This document shows positions 22,072 through 36,190 of a stretch of 36,614 nt of DNA, in pieces (positions within the stretch are counted from its first letter, which is position 1; every line of letters starts with the position of its first letter). The stretch is from assembly GCA_002104985.1 (NCBI GenBank), contig MCGO01000303.1, forward strand, positions 1 through 36,614, written 5' to 3'. The position numbers and the translations under genes were made by a program. The notes under the pieces were generated by a model that was not told where the DNA came from, ran no database searches, and worked only from the letters and a program-made list of their open reading frames with translations. This DNA comes from Rhizoclosmatium globosum. Lineage: Eukaryota; Chytridiomycota; Chytridiomycetes; Chytridiales; Chytriomycetaceae.

Positions 22072-22650
22072 CTACAATTCATGCCAAATACTTTCCCGAA
22101 TTTCTTTTACGTCTTGTCGTCCTTCGACAGTAAGAATATCGTGAATATCTTACGGTGGATTAAGAGAGAATTTCTTAGCGCGTTCCCAACGTTCCAATCT
22201 TGTAATGCCAATATTTGGTCCAAACTGTATCAAGGAGTCAACTGAAACGAGACACACGGCAATTAAATGGAATATTAATTACCTTTGTATCTAAGTCAAA
22301 CTTTCGCAGTATATCTTTCTCCTCGGGAGTCAGTGGTGGAGGGGGTGGTGCTTTGTTGCTGACTGTGCCAGAAATAAACAGCGATTGAGCCAGGTTGAGA
22401 GTCACGTATAAAGCTTACTCAAACTGATGCGTTTCGCAACTCTTCTGGAAGGTGATCTAGCTTCAACGCTTGGTTCTTCTTGATCACTCTCGTCTGAAAA
22501 GGGATCACGATCATCAACCTTCCTTTTCGGGAAAGATACGGGAGTGGCATAAGCTGTGATAGAAGATTGGACCTGTTTCTTTGGCGTGACTGCTGTGGAA
22601 GAGGACGCTTTGTGTGTTGCCTTCTGTTGCTTTTTTGGAGGCATTTTCAT
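22072..22650 (-). CDS. POLD4: DNA polymerase delta subunit 4, interrupted
   Basis: Exons are 22650-22419, 22362-22283 and 22224 onward. A basic N-terminus carries QSSITAYA, close to a PCNA-binding box (QxxIxxYx), followed by an acidic linker. The conserved core reads ILRKFDLDTKFGPNIGITRL and then ERWERAKKFSLNPP, clearly POLD4/Cdm1. There an in-frame TAA (22152-22150) stops the protein at about 126 residues. The same frame continues DIHDILTVEGRQDVKEIRES and IWHEL to a TAG (22072), which is the rest of the conserved family C-terminus. The TAA sits in a good intron donor, CC|GTAAGA, and removal of 63 nt up to GGGAAAG|TATTTGG would restore frame but delete 21 codons. The start may instead be the second ATG (22644). 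It is convergent with the receptor gene. Confidence 0.85.
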
Positions 22651-22671
22651 TGGTGGATTTCATTTCAGTGG
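22651..22671. promoter_or_regulatory. Minimal gap between divergent start codons
   Basis: Only 21 bp separate the outer POLD4 start (22650, minus) from the UVRAG start (22672, plus). The promoters and 5' UTRs must therefore overlap the neighbouring coding sequence, or one annotated start is too far upstream. No later in-frame ATG exists in UVRAG exon 1. Confidence 0.4.
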
Positions 22672-25600
22672 ATGGCCACTGTGTTGTCGATAAGCATTCG
22701 CAGCCTTGGAGGCCAACGCGACACGGAAGCCGATGTGATAGAAGCGGCGCGAAGCAAAGACGTGACGAGATCGAGGAACACGAGTGCGACAACTGCGAAC
22801 GCAAAGGGCAAACAACCCCAACCCCAACTCGAACTCGAACTCGAACATCGCGCACCCAGTCCTCAATCGCAACAAACGCGTCTCCTTCCGCTTCGAAGTG
22901 CGGCAACCTCGTCCGAATCTCTCGGACACAGTCTCGGTTCCACGGCGAAGCGCCCGCCTTCCGCCTCGCTGCTTCTGCTCGAGGCCCTGCATGGCGCAAC
23001 CGTCGCTGCCGGCGCTGACCTCAAAGACTCGCACTTTGTTATCGAAAAGAACGGCGTGCCAGTTTATACCAGTACTGTTGCTCGAGCAACATTGGTGCGT
23101 TCGACTTGTTGCCTTCACACAATCCTCACTACGACCTGAGCAGAACCCGACTTGGAACATCGATGCAACTGCGTTTCCAACGTTGACTCAGAATAGAAGG
23201 GATCTCGTACTGCACATTTGGACACGTTCTGCATCAAGATCCACCATCAACAACCACTTCTGCCAGTATCGCTCCATAAACTTCAATGCATCGCTGCTCA
23301 ATTTTATCGGACGCGATCTTTTAGAACTCGAGAAGACACACCTTTCCTCTGAACTGATTTTGGTGCAGCTTGAAGATGGAATTTACAGATTGGATGATGA
23401 TTCCTCAAAGCCCGCCACTGATGAGCAAACCTCTTTAGACGAAGACGAGATAAAAGATTCATATACCCGTAATGCTTTCGTAACGTGAGACTGCTATGAC
23501 TAACGAGTGTACCTCCTAATCCTCTGAACTAGACTTGAGAATCTCTCATCTGAGCTAACATTATTGCAAGAGGCTCTTGGAAACTTACTCAAAGAGTCTG
23601 AACAAAAAATTCCAATTAAAGCCGTCATCGCTGACCCAAACGTATGAATTTTATTCCAATCGTTGAAATTAACCTACACACGTTTTAGATCGCTTTTCGT
23701 GACTGTTTATTTCGAAAAACCTCATGTCTAACCCAACAGATAAAATCGAAGTCAAAAGTGGTTGAAATGGGTAAGTAGTTGCAATGATGGTTGATTGTTT
23801 TTGATAAACGATACAGAGCGCGACAAGCTTGATTCCTTGCGAAAAGATATTCAACGACGAAAAAATCGGCTATTTTATTCTTCAAAAGACCGGGAGCAGT
23901 GTCAACAGACTCTTCTATCTACTATAAACGATTTGAATGATTATGGAATAATTATTCACGAAACATTCAAATACAAAACTGTTTCTGGTCGAAGCTTTAT
24001 TGCAGGGATTAAAGAAATCTATCCCATCAACACTGTGAGTAATGGTTCATGGAAGTGTGTAAATTAACTGTTCGTAAGCTACGTGAAGATCCAAATGCCT
24101 ATTTTATTCGTCGAATATGGCTTCCACATTCAGAATTCAGTTCTGTGGATGAAGATCGAACTTCAACAGCTCTTGGATGGACTGCTCACTTGGTTACTCT
24201 GTTAGCCCTTTATCTCGAACTTCCACTCAGATATCCAATCAATCCCATGAGTTCCCGATCCATGATTTTAGATCGAATATCTCAGCATCCAGCAGCTAGT
24301 ATGGAGTACGTGTAACATACAGGAGTATTGTGAAGATCCTAAGAAATTATAGGTTTCCGTTATTTATGAAGGGGTCTGACAAGCAGCGGTTTGAATACGG
24401 AGTCTTCTTGCTGAATAAGAACATTGAACAAGTTTGGGCTTTGTTGAATGTCAACCAACAGAAACTAACAAAGTAATTCCTCCAGCTTCTGAACCACCTT
24501 GGTTTATCTACGAAAAACCTTCGTAACACATTACCAAATTTGAAGTTGGTGATTGAGGCGATTGCCAAAGCAGATATGTATGGTACTAATGTTTACGTAG
24601 TAATGCGCTAACCCCTGTTCAAGAAATGGCGCCAATAGACTTACTCGACCTTCAGAACGTGTTATTGATCCGCCAAATATCGAAGAGCCCGAAGTGCATT
24701 TGTCTTTATCCTCCTTAAATCAGCAGAACTCAAGAGATGTTATGTTTACCGTCAATCAAAATCACAGGCCTCTGTCCGGAGAATACACTGAATCAGACGT
24801 ACCAATGTCGGACGAATATAATCAGTCAGAGAACACGAAACTATTGCTTCCTTCTCCTCAGAATAATCTAGAATCCATATCAACTTTCAAAAGCTCAAAA
24901 GTTGTTGAGAGTCAATTTGCAGAACAATCGCAGGTCGAATTTGAGATAACCCCTTTACCGCTGTTTCAAGTTTCTCCAACTTCTGTTTCTTTACTTGAAA
25001 GTGCCTTAGACAGCGCAACTCTGCAACAACAAAATGATAACGTGTCTCGAGATTCAGTATCTGAATCGGCCCCATCAGAAACTCCCCGACGGTCATCAAC
25101 TCCACGACTGCATCAAACCTTTCCAGAGAGTCTTCCCACACAAGCCCTATCATTTACATCTGTCAATGCAAAACTGTCCACTGGCGTCAGTTTGTCTAGT
25201 AGTTTTGGTCCCGAATCGAATTCCGACTTTACTTCGTCAGTTCCAATCCGAATTCTGGCATCAAAACATAATTCATCGACAACATCAACACTGCCAAAAT
25301 CTCTACCAACAAGTCTCAGTCTTGCACGGAGTATTGGTTCCAAGAATAGTGACAGTAGCACAAATACTTCTCCCACATCCAAAAAGTCTCTGCTTGAGCG
25401 TATGCCTCCAAATGAAGAAACTTTGACGGCAAGTAACGCAGGAGACGATAATGACTCCTCTGATAGTTCAGACGAAGATGAAGAGGTGATGGGTGGAGTA
25501 CTTCGTGAAATGACGATTGATATTCCACGACGAGGAGACCCTCTTCCATTTCCAACACACTTGTCTCCAAGCGGGAATTCACTCATATCGCCGTCAAGTG

Positions 25601-25884
25601 TATCCAGTAACTCGTCGTCTGGTACTTTTCGCACCCCAACTTCCGGCGTGTCCCTGCGATCGTCATTTGACAATAGCGACACAGTCGTGAATGGTCATGA
25701 TTTAGAACGTGGTGGATCAAGTGTGACTACACGACCTTCAATGCTGGGCTTAGGTTGGACTGGTTTGCAGCAGCCGTTGTCGATTGCTGGATCAATGTTT
25801 TTCAATCCCTTCAATCTTCGACCCAGTACAGATGTTGTGGTGTCTGAAACTGGAGAAACTGGCGAGATAGATCAGTCTCATTGA
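22672..25884 (+). CDS. UVRAG: UVRAG/Vps38-like PI3-kinase complex II subunit
   Basis: Nine exons (22672-23094, 23144-23484, 23533-23641, 23689-23770, 23817-24034, 24079-24305, 24353-24431, 24486-24577, 24624-25884) encode 943 residues. A low-complexity N-terminus precedes a C2-like region (VYTSTVARATLNPTWNIDA, FIGRDLLELE). A coiled coil follows (about 23530-23960), then the UVRAG/Atg14 domain: FIRRIWLPHSEF, STALGWTAHLVTLLALYLEL, PLRYPI, EFPLFMKGSDKQRFEYGVFL and LLNKNIEQLLNHLGL. Known role: with Vps34, Vps15 and Beclin/Atg6 it directs endosomal PI3P synthesis and sorting. The last exon adds about 400 Ser/Thr-rich residues with an acidic SSDSSDEDEE patch, far longer than yeast Vps38 and probably disordered. 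The stop codon is followed at once by AATAAA (25885-25890). Confidence 0.9.
22826..22846 (+). repeat. Hexanucleotide repeat (AACTCG)3
   Basis: Three tandem AACTCG units followed by AAC in the first exon of the UVRAG gene. They encode an alternating Leu-Glu run (QLELELEH). The repeat is in frame, so unit changes would not break the gene. Confidence 0.7.
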
Positions 25885-25966
25885 AATAAATAGATTTGCC
25901 AAGTTGAACTAAAGCATTCATTTATTTGTGTTGTTTTGCTACAATAATTACAGTGCGCTTCCATCA

Positions 25967-28846
25967 TCATTGCTCCATATCTTCCACGCCATAATGTCTC
26001 TCCCATCCCTTTAGGGTCACAAATGCGAGAAACGCTGGAACAGATCCTCCCTCCAATACATAATGTTGCCTTAGTTGATTCAACTCTTGGACTCGTGCAG
26101 GAGATCCCCCAACAATTTGCATGGTTCCGTTATCATTCTCCTGACTTGAAAATAAAAAGGACGAGTCATCTTGGGGATCAGAGTAAGTCGAAATCAGACG
26201 CACTAAACTCTCTTGGAATTCTACTCTGTAGCCAAGAAGTGAAAACACCGCCTCTTTGAATTCTTTCGATTTGTCCATGAAAACCTGTCGAGAAGAGATT
26301 GTTAAGACTAAAACTATGCATAACTCAAAAAATTACTTCTCGCAATCTCAGAATTCGCTTGTCCCTTTCATCAATTAATCCTTGTAACCGCCGACTCTCC
26401 AGCTCAATAGATTTAACAATTTCGACGGGAACCAACCCTCCAAATTCTGATCCAAGTAACCTCGCTTTCAAGGCCTTGTTTTCAGCCTGGAGAGTATCCA
26501 ACAACTCCTTCCGAATTGCAAATGCTTTTGATTCTGGATTTTCGGCGAGTTGAAGCACCTGTGAATAGGTTTAGGAGCTCGTTAGGAGACTAATTAAGGT
26601 ACCTTCAAGTTATCACGATCAAATGCGCCTTGGCCGATCGCCCGCTCCAACACGAATATTTGGTTGTCAAAGTTTTCAACCTCTTTTTGCAGCAAAGAAT
26701 TCTCAGTCTGGAGCTTCTCGATATCTACAGAAAACAACTCAGCACGTCAGTTCAACAAAATTACAATCCTAACCCTTTTCAAGCTGCTTCACTTTGTCTT
26801 CCAATTTACGCTTGACTGCCGTGAAGTCGGATTGAGCTTCTACGTTTGGTATGCTTGGCATGTTTGATGCACTTTGGAGTTCAACTTCCAAATCAGCAAC
26901 ACGAGCTCGGTATCGCTCAATCAAAGCTTCCAGCTCCAAAATTTGATCACGCAACAAGTTATCATTTATGCCGGTGTCCGCATCTACGTCTTGGAATCGC
27001 ACTGCAGTCTGTACATCAAAAATAGGTTTAGCAAACACGAACAGAAAGACAAAAAAACAAACCAACTGTTCCCTCAGAAACGCGACTTCTCCAGCAACAA
27101 GATCGCGGCCTTTTTCTAACCGCTTCACTTGCCGACTTTGAACCTCAGCCTTTGCTTCTTCATCGGCAAGTCGTTTGCGCAATTCCCCAATCTCCACTTC
27201 CAGTTCTCCGACATGCGCTCGTAACACTTTCACGTCTGCCAGTTCTTCTGATACCCGTTCCATCTCACGTGCTCTTTCTAAACGTTCTGTTTCCAAGGCT
27301 CGAGCGAGTCCAAGTGGCGTCACTTCACCGTTTGACGATAAATCAGATTCTCGCAACAATGAAGACCATCGACGCTTCTCAGCTTTGAGTGTAGTGGCTT
27401 CTGCTTCTGCTTCAACGAGTCGCGTGCGAAGAGAATCCATGGCGCGAACTTGTATTTCTAGGGTACGAATTTTTTCTTCTTGCGCGGTAGATGATTGATG
27501 AGCTGTGCGAAGCCGTTGAGATTCTGTTTTGAGATGCGTGTTTGAGGTTTCGAGTGTGTGAATGTATGCGAGTTGGTCTATCAATCGATGGTTAGCAAGC
27601 TGCTATACCCTTGGAAATGCGAAACGCACCTTCTAATTGTTTCTTGATTGTTTGGAAAGAATCTGGGGACGAAGCGTTGCCGTGTTTGAGAGAAATAAGT
27701 TTGGATTCAAGAGACGATATTTGGGATTGAAGGTCTCCAGTTTGTTTCAATGCCGCAGTCTTTGCCGCGACAGCCATTTCATGCTGTAGGTCCTAATTAA
27801 TCAGGTTGTACATCCAGAATAAACTTGGTACCTGAAGTTCCAATGCTTGAAGTCTCTGACGATACTGATCTGCTTCTCGTTTTGAGCTTCTGATTTCGTG
27901 TTCTCTTCGCCGCTCCAGATCTCGCAATTGTTCATTGGTCACAGAGAGTCGCTCAGTCAAGGAGGCGTTTTCTGACTGCAGTTTCGTTGTTATGGATGAA
28001 GATTCTTTCTGATGTCAAATGTATGAATAAAATGAAGGATACATTGAAGAGTATAAGTGCTCTTACATCTTTTTGCTCTCGTTCTGCATCCTTCAACTGT
28101 TGTGATTCCTCTAGCTTTTTGTTGGATTCAAGCAAGAATGTACAATCCCTTTCAAGTTTCTAAGTAGTACGATAGATCAGATAAGCTGATTAAAAAGCTA
28201 GAGGAATCAAGGATTACCCCAATCTTGGAAAGGGAGTCCTGCATATTCTGTTTTAATCTCGCGTTTTCCGATTCGAGGGCTATGATTCGGCGCTCTGAGT
28301 CGTCTTTCTGCATCAGCAGCTCACGCTCAAGTAACTTGATTGTGCGTTTCGCGTTAACGAGGTCCGAATCTGTGAAGGAAACCGGTGTGAATGTTGGTAG
28401 GAGTGTTAACACTGGTCTGTACCAACGAACAGATCGACCGAGTCCAGTTCCACATCCTGAATGCTTTGTACCTTACGTGTTGCAGTACTTGAAGGACGAG
28501 CCAATGGGAGTTCCTGATGTTGTTGCTGAAGCCGAGGAGCGGCGGCGGCCTTGACAGCGTTTGTTGCGTCTCTGAACGAATCGAGTGTGGCCGCCACGTC
28601 CGCGGCCGTTGCTGCTTTTGTGACTGAAAACGGGGCCATCGACGAAGAAGAAGAAGAAGCGGTGGTGGTGGTTCGGAGCGGCCGCTTGCCGACCTTTGCT
28701 GTGTTTGTTGTTGTTGTTGTTGTTGCTGCTGCGTTCGCTGTTGAGCCCGGTCGTGTCGTCGACTGCGCGGGTCGGAACGTCGACGCGGACGACGAGGCCG
28801 TTGAGGCGCGGAACAGCGATTGCCGTCCGCTTTTGTTTGCGTCCAT
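25967..28846 (-). CDS. MAD1: Spindle checkpoint protein Mad1
   Basis: Ten exons (28846-28423, 28369-28218, 28159-28067, 28008-27832, 27792-27630, 27577-27063, 27008-26774, 26724-26603, 26558-26337, 26284-25967) encode 806 residues. A Ser/Thr/Ala-rich N-terminus is followed by long coiled coils. The Mad2-interaction motif is recognisable as LKVLQLAENP (about residues 626-635), which corresponds to KVLHMSLNP in human Mad1; it spans the exon 8/9 junction. Downstream come LDTLQAENKALKARL and the C-terminal kinetochore-binding domain: FKEAVFSLLGYRVEFQ, DDSSFLFSSQ, GGTMQ-like NGTMQIVG and a final helix. Known role: recruits Mad2 to unattached kinetochores and templates its conversion. It is convergent with UVRAG, 82 bp away. 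Confidence 0.92.
28643..28731 (-). repeat. Coding trinucleotide repeats in MAD1 exon 1
   Basis: On the plus strand there are runs of GAA (about 28643-28659), GGT (28660-28672) and GTT/GCT (about 28703-28731). Read on the coding strand they give poly-Ser, poly-Thr and Thr/Ala tracts in the disordered Mad1 N-terminus. Length variation between strains is likely at such runs. Confidence 0.7.
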
Positions 28847-28902
28847 CTTTTGTTGTTACTATTTCCTTCTCTCTTTATTCTCTCCTTTTATTGAAAAACA
28901 AT

Positions 28903-29955
28903 CTAAAACCCTTTCGAAAAATCAACTAATCCAGGAATGCGCTCGGCTCCTTCCGTGTAGAGCCTCAATGAATTCGCGATCGTTCTTGCAGCGAATGTGT
29001 AGTCAGTCAATGCCGCCATGTGTGGTGTTACAATCACGCGTGGATGCGACCAGAGAGGATTTGATTCAGGCAGAGGCTCAAGCTCAAACACGTCCAGGAC
29101 CACCCATTCAATCAAAGCATCCTCATCATCCAAGGCACGAATCACATCGTCTTGCACAACCGTTGCACCCCTTCCCAAATTCACAAACATACTTCCACGC
29201 TTCATTTTTGAAAATTCGCTGTATCCGATTAAATGATACGTATCTGGAGTGGACGGCAATAGTGAAATTACAATATCCGAAGTCCTCAAGACGTGTTCCA
29301 GCCCTTCACGTCCAGCCACAACTTGGACACTCACTTCTTCGACTACTGCAGTTTCATTTCCAGTCACACTGTCAACCAGTCGAGGAATCGTAAGACTTCG
29401 CTCCACTGTCCCCCACCCTCTCACACCTGTGAATCCATTCCTAATCAGCTGCGACGCAACTTCTTTTCCCAACACTCCAATCCCCAGAATACCAATCTGC
29501 ACGTCCTCCATCGGTGGTGGCAAAACTCCCCTCGGTTTCTTGTTCCATACCTTTTGGATTTGCTGCCGCGTGATCAAGTTCATTTCACGGTGATGATTGA
29601 GGACATGTGTGAGTGCTATTTGTCCCATTCGTTTCGTCATGGAGTTGTCAACGAGTCGAATGAGTGGGATGTGTCGCGGAAAGTCCGGGTCTTTCAACAA
29701 CCGGTCGATCCCGGCCCATGCGGACAAGATGAGCTTCAGCGATGGGAAGCGAGACCATAATCCAACAACGGATGCGTCCACAATCACAATTTCTACTTTG
29801 GAAACATCCAGTGTGTCTGGGATTGTATTTGGAGTATTGATGTGCAACAGGTCAGGCAAGTGTGCGAGAGTAGGTGTTTCACGAATCGCCTTTTGAATCA
29901 AGGGAAACGCTGCAGTACCGGTTGCTTCCCAGTTGATGTATGCGATTTGGGACAT
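28903..29955 (-). CDS. D-2-hydroxyacid dehydrogenase (GhrA-like)
   Basis: One uninterrupted frame of 350 residues. The NAD(P)-binding motif GILGIGVLGKEVA lies about mid-protein. The catalytic residues of the D-isomer 2-hydroxyacid dehydrogenases are present: Arg in NLGRGATVVQDD, Glu in DVFELEPLP and His in VTPHMAA. The substrate domain begins AYINWEATG. The overall pattern, with a short N-terminal domain and WAGIDRLL, is closest to glyoxylate/hydroxypyruvate reductase A (GhrA). It should reduce a 2-keto acid such as glyoxylate or hydroxypyruvate; the exact substrate is not readable. I prefer the ATG at 29955 (MSQIAYINWEA), which has A at -3; an upstream in-frame ATG at 30006 would add 17 residues. 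It is the only intronless gene of normal size here. Confidence 0.88.
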   Translation of the reverse strand: MSQIAYINWEATGTAAFPLIQKAIRETPTLAHLPDLLHINTPNTIPDTLDVSKVEIVIVDASVVGLWSRFPSLKLILSAWAGIDRLLKDPDFPRHIPLIRLVDNSMTKRMGQIALTHVLNHHREMNLITRQQIQKVWNKKPRGVLPPPMEDVQIGILGIGVLGKEVASQLIRNGFTGVRGWGTVERSLTIPRLVDSVTGNETAVVEEVSVQVVAGREGLEHVLRTSDIVISLLPSTPDTYHLIGYSEFSKMKRGSMFVNLGRGATVVQDDVIRALDDEDALIEWVVLDVFELEPLPESNPLWSHPRVIVTPHMAALTDYTFAARTIANSLRLYTEGAERIPGLVDFSKGF

Positions 29956-30053
29956 ATTTTTTGGAAAACCCCAAACAGATTTGGTAAGGCCTTTTTTGGC
30001 ACTCATTCAATCTCAAAATAATCATCATGAGATTCAAATTGTATTTCACGCCA

Positions 30054-31224
30054 TTATTCTTCTGCCACAGGAGAAGGGAACCACGAGGGAGGGAATGCTC
30101 GCACACGTAATCCCTTTGCATCAGACAACACCAAATCCGTTTCAGGACTGAATCCAGAATGCTCCAAGCGTACCAAGGCCAATCCGATATTGTGTACACC
30201 ACTACAAAACTTTCCAACTTCACGTTTACTGAGAGTTCCATCAGACTTTGTAAGCGCACGAATATCTGTTGTGGACGCTGGAAGAGGTTCTGAAAAAGAT
30301 GTATCCAGCGACAATTGAGTTGGCACACTATGCATGAAATGAGAAACAATGAACGGATTGAATGCACAGACCACAGCACTTACTCGTCACCTTCACGATA
30401 GATTTGGACAGGCACAATTCTCTTCCTCGTCACACCAATGTGGTAAGTTCTGATGGTGAGTTCTTGTCCAAGATAGCACCCCTTCCTGAAATCCACACCG
30501 CCCATCAGATCAAAGTTGGATTCCAATGGTAATGAGACGTTGGGGAAAATATCGTCCATTCCTTCCGGGATACCATTTAAAATCCGGTGGATTTTGTATT
30601 CGAGTTCTGACGCCTCAGCGAAAGTTGATGGCAGGCTTGCTAAGTTGATATCATGATAATTGATTAGGTGTTTTGGTGCAACATGCAGAAACACACACCT
30701 TTCGCAGATGCAGGAAGCAAGTATCGCACACCGAGATCAGGATGTCTGGGATCCTTCAATCCAATTTCAAATGCACGATCACGGGGTACCACGGAACCAA
30801 CAGGAAGACTCTTTGCACCATCACCTCTCGGCACAAAACGAGACCAGAGACCCGCGGCCTGAGGACCCCATGCCTGATGCACCTGATACTCATTCGAAAC
30901 ATCATCAAGTGAGATCTTTGCTCTGAGCGCATACTTTTTGAGGTGTTTGTGCAATGGTTCGGCAGCCCGAGCATCTACATCAATCAGGAACTCTGCCTCC
31001 TTCCCTGCAATCTGAGTAGCATTTCGAGGATGAACGAATGCATCAGCGATGACACGGCCCGGTGCTGTCAGAAAGGCCGCGAAGAGCCCATCGCCGCCGC
31101 GCTCGATCTTTGCAATTTGATTTGTCATCAGGCCCTGGAGGAACTTGGCTGCGTCTGCTCCGGCGACTCGGACAACGCCGCGTTGAAGTCGCGCGAACGA
31201 GTTGGCGGTGTTCAAGTTGGACAT
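30054..31224 (-). CDS. IBA57: IBA57/CAF17 iron-sulfur assembly protein
   Basis: Three exons (31224-30699, 30639-30384, 30327-30054) encode 351 residues. The N-terminal segment [22 protein letters not shown] and the family signature [13 protein letters not shown] (about residues 229-241) are those of the YgfZ/GcvT-related IBA57 proteins, which bind folate and help the mitochondrial ISCA proteins mature [4Fe-4S] clusters. Other supporting pieces are [19 protein letters not shown] and [15 protein letters not shown]. The start at 31224 is the first ATG in the frame. No strong mitochondrial presequence is obvious, although [11 protein letters not shown] is basic and could serve. It is divergent from the SANT gene, with 23 bp between start codons. 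Confidence 0.9.
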
Positions 31225-31247
31225 TTGGTTTTGGAGCAACAAAAACG

Positions 31248-32171
31248 ATGCTGCATTTGGCTTCACTTCGAGCTCAGTTTGGCCGCGATGCAAATGCTGG
31301 AAATGCGGGCGATTCGTCCACGGCTGACTCTAGCAGGAACCCTAGTCCTACGCTGCATTTGATGGCGCGGGACTCTCCGTCTCTATGGTTGGCCTTGAAT
31401 TGAACAACTCCGTCAGAGTACTCACAATATAGCCTTTCGCCCATGAAGGAACACATCCGTCAACCAAGGCTGGTCAACGCCTGAGGAAGATATACTTGTC
31501 AAAGCAATCATGAAATTTGGTGTTGGAAACTGGCGTGCTATTCTCGACTCGGGTTGTTTGCCTGGAAAGAATCCAGCCCAGATGTATCTTCAAACTCAGA
31601 GAGTACTGGGGCAGCAAAGTATATCAGAGTTTACCGGTCTACATGTGGATATTAGGGCGATTGGGATCATCAACAAGAATCGAACAGATGTTGTCCGAAA
31701 GAATAGGCTAATAACCAACGCTGGAGGTAACGTTCCAGCTTATCATTATTCTTGGAAACTCAAACTCATTTTATAGGAAAACTAACACGTGAAGAGCTTG
31801 TCAAGAAATTAAAGCAAAACAAAGAAAAGTGAGTTTATTATTTGTGGTAAGTATATGCAGCGTTTCAACTACGTTTATAGATACGAAGTCCCGGAACAAG
31901 TTTGGTCGACTATCGAGTTGCCGAATCAAGACTCGATTACCAAGCTCATAATGGAAAAGCGGTTTTTACTGAGTACCTTAGAGGCTGAAGTTGCTCAAGT
32001 TCGAGAGCAAATTATGGAAGTCAGGGTGAGATTGTTGTTTGGTGTATGTTGTTATTTATGTTATTTATGAATACTCATTCGTAGGAGGCCATTGCACAAG
32101 AGTCAGCAGTAGAAACTTCAACCAAAAGGAGGAAAAAGGATAGTCTATTTTCAAACCAGTACGCGGAATAA
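31248..32171 (+). CDS. SANT/Myb-like DNA-binding protein
   Basis: Five exons (31248-31387, 31449-31726, 31777-31828, 31881-32025, 32085-32171) encode 233 residues. A single SANT/Myb repeat is visible: GWSTPEEDILVKAIMKFG and VGNWRAILDSGCLPGKNPA, with the three spaced aromatic positions (two Trp and a Tyr). The rest is helical, with a heptad-like LLSTLEAEVAQVREQIMEVR segment and a basic C-terminal STKRRKKD that could be a nuclear localisation signal. I do not recognise a named orthologue. The start is uncertain: ATG 31248 has A at -3, and ATG 31362 would drop 38 polar residues. The stop codon lies inside an AATAAA, 17 bp from the stop of the convergent MFS gene. Confidence 0.7.
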
Positions 32172-32172
32172 A
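32167..32172 (+). terminator. AATAAA overlapping the SANT gene stop codon
   Basis: The TAA stop (32169-32171) is embedded in AATAAA. If it acts as the poly(A) signal, cleavage falls inside the 3' part of the convergent MFS gene, so the two mRNAs would be antisense at their ends. Confidence 0.35.
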
Positions 32173-32188
32173 AGAATCAATACCATCA

Positions 32189-36122
<3,934 letters not shown>

Positions 36123-36190
36123 TTTGTTTGATACGTGGAAGGGAACCGAAAAGCGAAAAATGGACAAATTAAATTATATACATTTTTTTA

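Noticed and set aside
22146..22155. Non-standard genetic code with TAA as a sense codon
   Set aside because: Other genes here end at TAA (for example Hsp110 and the SANT gene), and no conserved coding region elsewhere contains in-frame TAA.
24035..24078. Frame break in UVRAG
   Set aside because: The apparent shift is explained by a 44-nt intron with donor GTGAGT, branch TTAACTG and acceptor CGTAAG, after which REDPNAYFIRRIWLP continues in frame.
30664..31403. Plus-strand frames of 64-139 codons over the IBA57 gene
   Set aside because: They mirror conserved IBA57 coding sequence on the other strand. Only the part from 31248 onward, outside IBA57, joins the SANT gene by splicing.
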